A stretch of DNA of 7,554 nucleotides, taken from Methanosarcinales archaeon. Its GTDB lineage: Archaea; Halobacteriota; Syntropharchaeia; Alkanophagales; Methanospirareceae. A model generated the notes under the pieces. It was not told where the DNA came from and did not search any database. It was given only the letters and a program-made list of their open reading frames with translations. Below, in pieces: positions 1-5,637 of this stretch. Position numbers and translations under genes: made by a program. The first letter of the stretch is position 1; each line of letters begins with the position of its first letter. The stretch is from contig JAODGL010000043.1 in assembly GCA_025464585.1 (NCBI GenBank), forward strand, positions 1 to 7,554, written 5' to 3'.

Positions 1-87
1 GCAACACCAAAGGAGAGCCGTATACGGGAAATCCGTACGTACGGTTCGATGAGGGGACGGAGGTCGAAAGACCTCCTCCTACTCTAC
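1..87 (+). mobile_element. Group II intron, 3' end (domains V and VI)
   Basis: This is the ribozyme tail of a self-splicing group II intron whose body lies outside the window. Domain V is at 15-47: an outer stem 15-22/40-47 (GAGCCGTA with TACGGTTC), a two-base bulge CG at 38-39, an inner stem 23-27/33-37 and a GAAA-type cap at 28-32. The catalytic AGC triad is at 16-18. Domain VI is at 51-84: stem 59-65/70-76 with a GAAA loop, a lower stem 51-57/77-84, and a single bulged A at 81 that would be the branch point. It sits seven bases from a 3' end at CTAC (87), as group II introns require. No intron-encoded protein is visible, so it may lie upstream. The 3' exon does not continue into any open frame. 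Confidence 0.9.
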
Positions 88-88
88 C

Positions 89-105
89 GTGGGGCAGAGC
101 CCCAC
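89..105. repeat. Perfect GC-rich hairpin directly after the intron 3' junction
   Basis: GTGGGGC (89-95) and GCCCCAC (99-105) form a seven-base-pair stem around an AGA loop, two bases after the predicted intron-exon junction at 87/88. No clear T-run follows on the + strand, so a classical terminator is not evident. It could be part of the intron's insertion target or a structured intergenic element. Confidence 0.6.
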
Positions 106-137
106 AGTTTAGAGTTTAGAAATTAGAGTTTAGGATT
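106..137. repeat. Degenerate TTTAGAG-type tandem repeat
   Basis: Imperfect copies of a roughly seven-base unit (GTTTAGA, ATTAGA, GTTTAGG) are arrayed in tandem. The same kind of repeat occurs in inverted orientation at 5607-5637. It lies between the intron-associated hairpin and the first gene relic, in sequence with no open frame. The function is unknown. Confidence 0.6.
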
Positions 138-153
138 TTCCACTCTTTATTGA

Positions 154-522
154 GCAAGTTCGCCAGACAGCACAACTGAAATCATCACTTTATTCGACGA
201 TGGGCTGCACAACGATAATCAAACAAATGATGGAATATACGCAAACACATACACAAACACGAGCTCATGGGGAACTTATGACATAACGGTTACTACTTCT
301 GGTGAGCTAAACGAAGAACAATTTAAAAGAGAGATGTTTGCATGTGTATGGGTAGAACAGTATCCTGATTTAACATTGAACGCATCAGACATTTCATTCT
401 CAAGCGAAACTCCAATTACAGGAGAAAACGTTACAATCAATGCAACAATCCACAACATAGGAGAAGCAGATGCAAACAATGCATCCATCCTGTTTTACGA
501 TGGAGAACCTGCGAGTGAAGGG
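154..522 (+). pseudogene. CARDB-domain surface protein fragment (both ends missing)
   Basis: Frame 1 is open from just after a TGA at 151-153, without any start codon suited to a secreted protein. It first encodes a block with LFDDGLHNDNQTNDGIY (about 190-240), typical of repeats in large archaeal extracellular proteins. It then encodes the first half of a CARDB-like immunoglobulin-fold domain (about 364-522; PDLTLNASDISF, TPITGENVTINATIHNIGEA, SILFYDGEP). Homology-like sequence ends abruptly near 520 and the frame then runs out at about 576. There is no signal peptide or membrane anchor. I read this as the remnant of a large cell-surface protein that lost its 5' part, possibly in events linked to the intron just upstream, and its 3' part. 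The CARDB assignment is from pattern recognition only. Confidence 0.7.
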
Positions 523-682
523 TGTGATTTACAACTACACCATCCGTACAGGCTCTTATCCGCAGATAATCCATGAAACACCATTCAATGCAACGTGTGG
601 AACAATTACTTGCGGTAAATTCATTGACACTAATGGGAGAGTTTATTATAACTGGATACCAGCTATTAGATTATGGAAGTGA
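521..682 (+). pseudogene. C-terminal remnant of a second surface-like protein
   Basis: Frame 2 takes over where the CARDB fragment stops making sense. It encodes a polar stretch (GVIYNYTIRTGSYPQIIH, then NATCGTITCGKFIDTNGRVYYNWIPAIRLW) and ends at a TGA at 680-682. The paired cysteines, the Asn/Thr/Tyr richness and the tail resemble the ends of archaeal extracellular proteins, but I cannot name a family. It is either the frameshifted end of the CARDB gene after an internal deletion or a piece of a different gene joined to it. Its stop overlaps the first codons of the hisF relic if that gene starts at 673. There is no independent start or ribosome binding site. Confidence 0.5.
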
Positions 683-1070
683 AAGAAAAAATGACAAAAC
701 GGATTATTCCTTGCCTTGATACAACATTCGATGAGCAGGGTAAGGCAGTGGTTGTTAAGGGAATAGAATTTGAGAAACTCAGGTATGCAGGGGACCCGGT
801 CGAAACCGTATTGTGGTTGCAATTGACTGCAAGCGGAAGTATGAGGATGCTGGAGGCAAAACGCTGGTGCAATTGGAAGACGGAAGAAGTGCCTGGTACG
901 ATGTCGTAATCTACGGAGGGCGCGAGTACACCGGAATTGATGCGATAAAGTGGGCGACGGAAGTGCAGGCACTCGGAGCTGCGGAGATATTGCTTACTTC
1001 TAAGGATAGAGATGGTACAACAGACGGCTACGGCATACCAATAACAAAAGCAGTTGCCGAAGCTGTGGAT
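673..1070 (+). pseudogene. hisF: hisF relic (imidazole glycerol phosphate synthase cyclase subunit)
   Basis: HisF is a TIM-barrel cyclase that acts with HisH in histidine biosynthesis. The N-terminus is clear in frame 1 (start 673 or 691): TKRIIPCLD with the first catalytic Asp, VVVKGIEFEKLRYAGDPVE. At about 797 the sequence jumps to frame 3 and continues with RIVVAIDCKRKYEDAGG (the second catalytic Asp), VVIYGGREYTGIDAIKWATE and GAAEILLTSKDRDGT. By recalled comparison with the roughly 253-residue Thermotoga enzyme, about 90 residues are missing at the junction. The last 55 or so residues, including the C-terminal phosphate-binding loops, are also absent. HisF-like sequence ends at about 1070, exactly abutting the rps27ae stop codon on the other strand. 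It cannot encode a working barrel. The identity is secure; the deletion sizes are estimates. Confidence 0.88.
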
Positions 1071-1256
1071 CTATTTCTTCCTGAACTCAGTATAACCACA
1101 TTTCCCACATGAATACCGGTCTTTATGCTCTGCTAAAAACACTCCCGCTCCACACCTGGGGCATACCTTCCGCTTCCTGTGCAACTTCAATCCTACCTTT
1201 GCCTTCCCTTCTCCTTTCTTCTCTTTCAACTCGTAAAACGTATGAATTGCCGCCAT
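1071..1256 (-). CDS. rps27ae: Small ribosomal subunit protein eS31 (S27ae)
   Basis: A 61-residue zinc-ribbon protein of the archaeal/eukaryotic 30S/40S subunit head. The basic N-terminal half (KEKKGEGKAK, LKLHRKRK) is followed by the diagnostic block VCPRCGAGVFLAEHKDRYSC, with zinc ligands C32, C35, C50 and C53, and the ending CGYTEFRKK. Archaeal S27ae lacks the ubiquitin fusion of the eukaryotic form, as here, and this is a normal length. The ATG follows the rps24e stop after 16 bases, with a strong Shine-Dalgarno GGAGG at 1268-1272, so the two genes form one transcription unit. Many archaea have kae1 or other conserved genes next. Here the gene is followed tail-to-tail by the hisF relic. 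Confidence 0.96.
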   Translation of the reverse strand: MAAIHTFYELKEKKGEGKAKVGLKLHRKRKVCPRCGAGVFLAEHKDRYSCGKCGYTEFRKK

Positions 1257-1265
1257 TCTTTTTTT

Positions 1266-1275
1266 ATCCTCCTTA
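1266..1275 (-). promoter_or_regulatory. Strong Shine-Dalgarno overlapping the rps24e stop, serving rps27ae
   Basis: On the minus strand the rps24e stop TAA runs directly into GGAGGAT, placing GGAGG about 11 bases before the rps27ae ATG. It is the clearest ribosome binding site in the window. It implies re-initiation or coupled translation of the two ribosomal proteins. Confidence 0.75.
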
Positions 1276-1578
1276 CCCTTCTCCTTCGCTCAGACCACCA
1301 AAATTCCTCTTTATTATATGTTCTCTCTCGATTGCTCTTAATCTATCTTCGTTTCCATATACCTTTGCATAGCCTACTGTCTCCCTCTTTCCAAACTCCG
1401 TTCTCATCCTATCTATTACAAGGAGATCCGGATTGCACTGGAGCTTTTTTGTCAATGCATCTCGTGCATGAGCTCTGCTTGGCGAAGCTTCTTCATGCTT
1501 CAATCTAAAAAATACTTCCTTCCTCCCCAGCAGTTGATTCTCTCTCTCCTCTGTTATCTCTATTTCCATCTTTTTCAT
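1273..1578 (-). CDS. rps24e: Small ribosomal subunit protein eS24 (S24e)
   Basis: A 101-residue archaeal/eukaryotic ribosomal protein of the small subunit. Recognisable blocks are MEIEITEERENQLLGRKEV, the SPSR motif followed by a helix, DLLVIDRMRTEFGKRETVGY and the AKVYGNEDRLRAIE ending. Length and order match the archaeal family. The ATG at 1578 was chosen because of the promoter spacing and a weak GGGAT just upstream. The second ATG at 1569 (MEIEI) is equally typical of the family, so the first three residues are uncertain. It is first in a two-gene unit with rps27ae. A TATA box about 35 bases upstream gives it its own promoter, separated from spt4 by an ATPase relic and a palindrome. Confidence 0.96.
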   Translation of the reverse strand: MKKMEIEITEERENQLLGRKEVFFRLKHEEASPSRAHARDALTKKLQCNPDLLVIDRMRTEFGKRETVGYAKVYGNEDRLRAIEREHIIKRNFGGLSEGEG

Positions 1579-1608
1579 ATCCCTTGTTTTTCTTCTAATC
1601 TGATTTAT

Positions 1609-1619
1609 TGTATATAAAG
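1609..1619 (-). promoter_or_regulatory. TATA box of the rps24e-rps27ae unit
   Basis: Minus-strand CTTTATATAC matches the archaeal TATA consensus. Its centre is near 1614, which predicts a transcription start near 1588 and a short leader of about 10 bases before the ATG at 1578. It lies just outside the palindromic element at 1634-1760. Confidence 0.65.
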
Positions 1620-1633
1620 TATAACTCTTTTTC

Positions 1634-1760
1634 TATAAGACACAGATTTACACGCAACCTTTCTTTAGAAAAGAAAGCTTGACCAAAGAAACATGTTTTT
1701 GGTAAAACTTTTTTCTAAAAAGTTTTAGTGTTAATCTGCTGCGTTAATCTGTGTCTATAA
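1634..1760. repeat. 127-bp imperfect palindrome, MITE-like
   Basis: Terminal inverted repeats TATAAGACACAGATTTACAC (from 1634) and, read on the other strand from 1760, TTATAGACACAGATTAACGC bound an interior that is itself palindromic about ACATGT (1691-1696). Nested hairpins are present: CTTTCTT/AAGAAAG at 1659-1677, and AAAACTTTTT/AAAAAGTTTT, perfect ten-base arms, at 1704-1726. GTTAATCTG occurs twice in direct orientation at 1729-1751. No open frame is present. It lies between the end of the ATPase relic and the rps24e promoter. The structure fits a miniature inverted-repeat element. It might also terminate read-through from the spt4 side. Confidence 0.6.
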
Positions 1761-2274
1761 TTTATTTTTTGTCACTTCTCGCATAGCCAGCAAATCCAAC
1801 CTCGACTGTGGTCTTATCTTTTTTCTCAATGGTTCAACAAACAAAATATTCTTGAGCATTTCCTCCATTTTCTCCGCTATTTTCTCGCTATTAACTAATT
1901 CGACCAGGTAAACCGGCTTTCCTCTCACATAGTTCCATGTGAGCTCTTTCTCTTCTTCGCTGAATGCGTGCTTATCGAGCCACCTGCCCTGCAACTTCGC
2001 TTCATTGTAAACACGTTCAATAAAAAGCGAATCAGAAGTAACTGCAAAGACATGACACAAATGCAACTCCTTCGTCAACCGCACAAAGAAATTGAATAGT
2101 TTCCGCTATCTCATTGAAGTAATCTTCCAGAAATTCAAAAACATCCTCGTAAATCTGTTCTTTAAAAAGCAAATCCACTATGTCCGCTGTTATGGGGATA
2201 CCCATAAATTTTAATGCCTTCACCGAAACTTCCGAGACCTTCCTCAAAATGTCCTTCTTCTCTTTCCCTTTCAT
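1755..2274 (-). pseudogene. Archaeal ATPase (PF01637-like) relic with several internal deletions
   Basis: Two overlapping frames carry pieces of one archaeal P-loop ATPase of the type expanded in methanogens. The first frame (2274 to about 2103) has VSVKALKFMGIPI and EDVFEFLEDYFNEIAE. The second (about 2102 to 1755) has KLFNFFVRLTKELHLCHVF, VTSDSLFIERVYNEAKLQGR, EEEKELTWNYVRGKPVYLVE and a tail PQSRLDLLAMREV. The Walker A N-terminus is missing. The Walker B segment is missing at the frame-changing junction near 2102. The stretch after LQGR (junction near 1982) and probably the winged-helix region after EEMLK are missing too. Family members are roughly 350-450 residues as I recall, so less than half remains. 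It cannot bind or hydrolyse ATP. It lies co-directionally between spt4 and rps24e. Confidence 0.82.
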
Positions 2275-2315
2275 GGAATTCTATTCTTTTCATTTCCTCG
2301 CTTATTCTTCTTTCT

Positions 2316-2501
2316 TCACCTCACTTTCAATGCATATCTCCCCTCTTTCTTTATCCCTAACTTCTTCGCTATCTCTGAGTCTTCTGCATCTATAATCACT
2401 ATATACCCACTCCAATCTTTACTGATCGAATTAGACCCGCATTTGCATACTGATTTCCCGCTCTCCACTATCCTATGGCAGTCCCTGCACGCTTTTTCCA
2501 T
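2316..2501 (-). CDS. spt4: Transcription elongation factor Spt4 (RpoE'')
   Basis: A 61-residue archaeal Spt4, the zinc-binding partner of Spt5/NusG that clamps RNA polymerase for processive elongation. It begins EKACRDCHRIVE, with C5 and C8 as the first zinc pair. The second pair is C19 and C21 in VCKCGSN. The Spt5-binding part DWSGYIVIIDAEDSEIAKKL and the ending GRYALKVR are typical. The second knuckle reads C-x-C where most archaeal Spt4 proteins I know have C-P-x-C. The gene starts 18 bases after the rpoE stop, in the same order as in most archaea, so the two are co-transcribed. The ribosome binding site is weak (AGAGAT). Identity is secure. Confidence 0.95.
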   Translation of the reverse strand: MEKACRDCHRIVESGKSVCKCGSNSISKDWSGYIVIIDAEDSEIAKKLGIKKEGRYALKVR

Positions 2502-2519
2502 TATCTCTTTTTATTTTTG

Positions 2520-3092
2520 TTATTGAGATCTCCCTTCCCCTCTCTCTTTCTCCCGCTCTTCTTCTATCCACTCTAATTTACCCAATCCCGGCTGTCGCAT
2601 TGTTAATCCAATCTTGCTGTCCCCCGGGTCCCTTTCGTTAAGCGAAATCGCAACTATTCTTGCTCGCAGCCTATCCCCCTCTCCTAATGTCCTGTTGGTA
2701 TCCTTGGTAACAAGTTTTGCTCCCTTCTCATCATAGGAGATATATTCGTCGGTAATCTGACTGATATGCAGTAACCCATCTAACGGACCTATCTGCACAA
2801 AAGCGCCAAATTCTACTATCTCTACTACTTCCCCTTCCACTATCTCTTGCATCTTGGGTCTAAAAACAAGCGCGTCAAAAACCGTTTCGTAATAAACGCC
2901 GGGGTCTCCTATCATCAGCCTTCCTTCCTTTATATCCACAACGTCCAGTATTGCAATGAACATCCCTATCTTTTTATCCAGCCGCCCTTCCAGCTTCTCT
3001 TGTAACATCTCTTTCACTACAACCTGCAAATCGTCCCCCAATCTCCTCGGCGGCACCCTTACTACATCAACCGCTCTTATCTTGATATACAT
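2520..3092 (-). CDS. rpoE: DNA-directed RNA polymerase subunit Rpo7 (RpoE')
   Basis: A 190-residue homologue of eukaryotic Rpb7. With Rpo4 it forms the stalk of archaeal RNA polymerase, which aids open-complex formation and binds emerging RNA. Residues 1-80 form the tip domain (MYIKIRAVDVVRVPPRRLG, EGRLDKKIGMFIAILDV, GDPGVYYETVF). Residues about 84-165 are the S1/OB domain (GEVVEIVEFGAFVQIGPLDG, GLLHISQI, IGLTMRQPGLG). The C-terminus ends in a charged EEEREKERGEG tail. The length is normal. The ATG at 3092 lies inside the end of ppsA (26-nt overlap), so translation is probably coupled to ppsA. spt4 follows after 18 bases. No separate promoter is visible. Confidence 0.97.
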   Translation of the reverse strand: MYIKIRAVDVVRVPPRRLGDDLQVVVKEMLQEKLEGRLDKKIGMFIAILDVVDIKEGRLMIGDPGVYYETVFDALVFRPKMQEIVEGEVVEIVEFGAFVQIGPLDGLLHISQITDEYISYDEKGAKLVTKDTNRTLGEGDRLRARIVAISLNERDPGDSKIGLTMRQPGLGKLEWIEEEREKERGEGRSQ

Positions 3093-5508
3093 CTATCCGC
3101 TTCTCCACTTCTGCTACATTTAACCTTGTGGATATTATCGCATCAGGATTCAAAGACATCGAATCTATTCCACACTCGACCAGAAACTCCGCAAATTCTG
3201 GGAAATCGCTCGGCGCCTGTCCGCATATCCCTATCTTCCTCCTCGGCTCGTGTTCATGCGCAACTTCTATAACGTGCTTCACCAGTCTTTTCACAGCTTC
3301 GTTCCTCTCGTCAAATATGTGCGCCACCAGGTCAGAATCTCTATCTAAACCAAGTGTTAGTTGCGTTAAATCATTCGACCCGATACTGAACCCATCAAAC
3401 ACATCCGCAAATTCATCCGCCAAAATGACATTTGAGGGTATCTCACACATCACGTACACCTCCAATCCATTTTCACCCTGTTTCAATCCGAACTCCTCCA
3501 TTGCTTTTATCACTTCTCTTCCTTCTTCCGGCGTCCTGCAAAATGGAACCATCACTTTTACATTGGTCAAACCCATCTCTTCTCTTACCTTCCGTATCGC
3601 TTTGCACTCTAACCCAAATGCAGGCTTGAATTTAGGGTCATAATAACGAGAGGCGCCTCGCCAGCCTATCATTGGATTGCTTTCCTCGGGCTCGTACAGA
3701 TACCCACCAATTAAATTGGCATACTCATTCGTCTTAAAGTCCGATAACCTCACAATCACCTCGTTGGGATAAAATCCCGCTGCTATCTTTCCTATCCCCC
3801 TTGCTAAATTGTCAATGAAAAATTCTACTTTGTCCTCATACGAGGCGCTTCTCTCTTCTATCTCTTTAATTACCCTGGCTATCTTTTTATCCCCCTCTGC
3901 TCTTCTCTTTAATTCTTCATATTCTATCAGTGCCAGGGGATGTATGCCTATATAGGAATTAATAATGAATTCCTCTCGTGCTAACCCTACGCCATCGTTC
4001 GGAATTTGACCCTGAACAAATGCATTTTCCGGTACACCCACATTCATCATTATCCGGGTGCGAGTTCTTGGCAGTTTGTCCAGTGTCAGCTTTTCTATCC
4101 GGTAATTCAACTTTCCTTTGTATATTATCCCTATACCTTCTGAACAATCTACCGTAACATCCTTTACACCCTTTAATACCTTTGTCCCCTTAACCGTCCC
4201 AATCACGCAGGGTATTCCAAGTTCCCTCGAAATTATGGCGGCGTGGCAGGTTCTTCCACCCCTATTCGTTACAATCGCACCTGCCACTTTCATTATCGGC
4301 TCCCAATCCGGGTCCGTCATGTCGGTAACCAGAACCTGCCCTGGCTCGAATTTATGGATATCACTCGCGCTCTCTATCACATTTACCTCACCATACCCAA
4401 TTTTAGTACCAACCGCCTCTCCCTTGACCAACAGCTTCCCTTCCTCTCTCAGCAAATCCCTATCTTCTTCCAGCACATAGGTCTCAGAGACCGCAAGGTT
4501 TCTCTGTGAATGCACTGTCTCCGGTCTCGCCTGTACCACAAAGAGCTCGTTGGTTCTCCCATCCTTTGCCCATTCGACATCTATGGGCGTCCCATAATGG
4601 TCTTCTATAATGCACGCCCACCTTGCAAGCGTGAGCACCTCATCGTCAGTCAGTACAAACCTTCTTCGATCCTCTCTTTCCACTTTCTTCTGCTTTGTTC
4701 CCGTCCCTTTTTCTTTATAAACCAGTTTCTTCCTCTTCGTTCCCAGTTTCTTCTCTACAATCGGTCTAAATCCTTCCCTTAAGGTCGGTTTAAAAACATA
4801 AAACTGGTCTGGATTTACCGTTCCCTGCACGACATTCTCCCCTAAGCCGTATGCCCCCGTGATGTAAACTGCATCGCGGAAACCGGATTCGGTATCTATC
4901 GAGAACATAACTCCGGAGCACGCCAAATCCGAACGAACCATCTTCTGCACGCCAACCGAGAGATAGACACTGAGATGGTCAAATCCTTTATCCACTCGAT
5001 AGGATATTGCCCTATTAGTGAATAAAGAAGCAAAACATTCCATAACCTTCTCCACCAGTTCTTCTTCTCCTCTTACATTCAGGTACGTCTCTTGCTGTCC
5101 CGCGAATGACGCAGTAGGAAGGTCTTCTGCGGTTGCACTGCTTCTCACCGCCACGTCAACTCCTTCTCCATACCTTTTTTCCATTTGTCTATAAGCAAGC
5201 CTTATTTCTTCCTCCAGCTCTTTTGGGCACTCCGCATTTTTTATCATATCTCTTATTTTGCTACCTCGCTCGGACAAGTTTTCCATATCGTGCGTATCCA
5301 AGCCCGCCAGCGTATCCTCGATTTTTTCTCGTATACCTGCTTCTTCTATCACGTATCTGTAAGCCTCAGCCGTAATGGCAAAACCAGAGGGAACGTTCAC
5401 GCCCTTTTCAGTCAAATTCTGGATCATCTCGCCAAGCGACGCATTTTTACCACCCACTGAGGCTACATCCCTTGTTCCAACTTCCTCAAACCATCTTATG
5501 AATTTCAT
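3067..5508 (-). CDS. ppsA: Phosphoenolpyruvate synthase (pyruvate, water dikinase)
   Basis: An 813-residue cytosolic enzyme converting pyruvate, ATP and water to phosphoenolpyruvate, AMP and phosphate, the entry to gluconeogenesis. The N-terminal ATP-grasp part spans about residues 10-340, with SVGGKNASLGEM (17-28), AVRSSATAEDLPTASFAGQQ (120-139) and GAYGLGENVVQGTVNPDQF (218-236). The swivelling phosphohistidine domain has GGRTCHAAIISRELGIPCVIG with catalytic H422. The C-terminal PEP/pyruvate TIM barrel has GVGLAREEF (506-514), PFCRTPEEG (655-663), SIGSNDLTQLTLGLDRDS (708-725) and the active-site Cys in GICGQAPSD (C763). All key residues are present and the length is typical of archaeal PpsA. 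The start MKFIRWFEEVG is standard. It leads the ppsA-rpoE-spt4 unit and overlaps rpoE by 26 nt. Confidence 0.97.
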   Translation of the reverse strand: MKFIRWFEEVGTRDVASVGGKNASLGEMIQNLTEKGVNVPSGFAITAEAYRYVIEEAGIREKIEDTLAGLDTHDMENLSERGSKIRDMIKNAECPKELEEEIRLAYRQMEKRYGEGVDVAVRSSATAEDLPTASFAGQQETYLNVRGEEELVEKVMECFASLFTNRAISYRVDKGFDHLSVYLSVGVQKMVRSDLACSGVMFSIDTESGFRDAVYITGAYGLGENVVQGTVNPDQFYVFKPTLREGFRPIVEKKLGTKRKKLVYKEKGTGTKQKKVEREDRRRFVLTDDEVLTLARWACIIEDHYGTPIDVEWAKDGRTNELFVVQARPETVHSQRNLAVSETYVLEEDRDLLREEGKLLVKGEAVGTKIGYGEVNVIESASDIHKFEPGQVLVTDMTDPDWEPIMKVAGAIVTNRGGRTCHAAIISRELGIPCVIGTVKGTKVLKGVKDVTVDCSEGIGIIYKGKLNYRIEKLTLDKLPRTRTRIMMNVGVPENAFVQGQIPNDGVGLAREEFIINSYIGIHPLALIEYEELKRRAEGDKKIARVIKEIEERSASYEDKVEFFIDNLARGIGKIAAGFYPNEVIVRLSDFKTNEYANLIGGYLYEPEESNPMIGWRGASRYYDPKFKPAFGLECKAIRKVREEMGLTNVKVMVPFCRTPEEGREVIKAMEEFGLKQGENGLEVYVMCEIPSNVILADEFADVFDGFSIGSNDLTQLTLGLDRDSDLVAHIFDERNEAVKRLVKHVIEVAHEHEPRRKIGICGQAPSDFPEFAEFLVECGIDSMSLNPDAIISTRLNVAEVEKRIDVYQDKSG

Positions 5509-5566
5509 GATTCGCCCCCGATTTTAATCCTACTTCATAAAGAGATTCAAATAAATTTTGTGCTTT

Positions 5567-5576
5567 CTTATATAAA
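5567..5576 (-). promoter_or_regulatory. TATA box upstream of ppsA
   Basis: Minus-strand TTTATATAAG is a near-consensus archaeal TATA box. Its distance to the ppsA ATG at 5508 predicts a transcription start near 5546 and a leader of about 35-40 bases. The surrounding gap (5509-5628) holds no open frame. This is probably the promoter for the whole ppsA-rpoE-spt4 unit. Confidence 0.65.
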
Positions 5577-5606
5577 TAGAATTATTCATTATCCTGTGGT
5601 ATAAAT

Positions 5607-5637
5607 TCTAAACACTAAACTCTAAATCCTAAATAAA
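5607..5637. repeat. Inverted copy of the TTTAGAG-type degenerate repeat
   Basis: Read on the minus strand, this stretch contains GGATTTAGAGTTTAGTGTTT, built from the same unit as the array at 106-137 but in opposite orientation. It overlaps the last codons and the TAG stop of pssA, so the repeat supplies part of that gene's 3' end. Confidence 0.55.

Noticed and set aside
1..16. A 16-base exact match between the start of the window and 6095-6110 inside pssA
   Set aside because: The pssA copy encodes the conserved SFGVAP motif, and the other copy is intron sequence just before domain V. No similarity extends beyond the 16 bases, so I treat it as coincidence, although it is somewhat unlikely by chance in 7.5 kb.
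276..488. A minus-strand 70-codon frame with a signal-peptide-like start
   Set aside because: It is antisense to the CARDB fragment, which has recognisable domain sequence. The hydrophobic start is probably fortuitous.
646..972. A minus-strand open frame of 108 codons opposite hisF
   Set aside because: The hisF relic on the + strand has clear family motifs. The antisense frame has none.
1109..1508. Two + strand open frames (87 and 109 codons) over the ribosomal protein genes
   Set aside because: They are low-complexity Leu/Ser/Phe-rich shadows of rps24e and rps27ae.
3128..3643. A 171-codon open frame on the + strand inside ppsA
   Set aside because: It is antisense to a highly conserved enzyme, is rich in Ser/Pro/Thr as expected of a shadow frame, and matches no family I know.
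4118..4782. Several + strand open frames of 88-120 codons antisense to ppsA
   Set aside because: They overlap one another in different frames, have no promoter or ribosome binding site, and are explained by the codon usage of ppsA.
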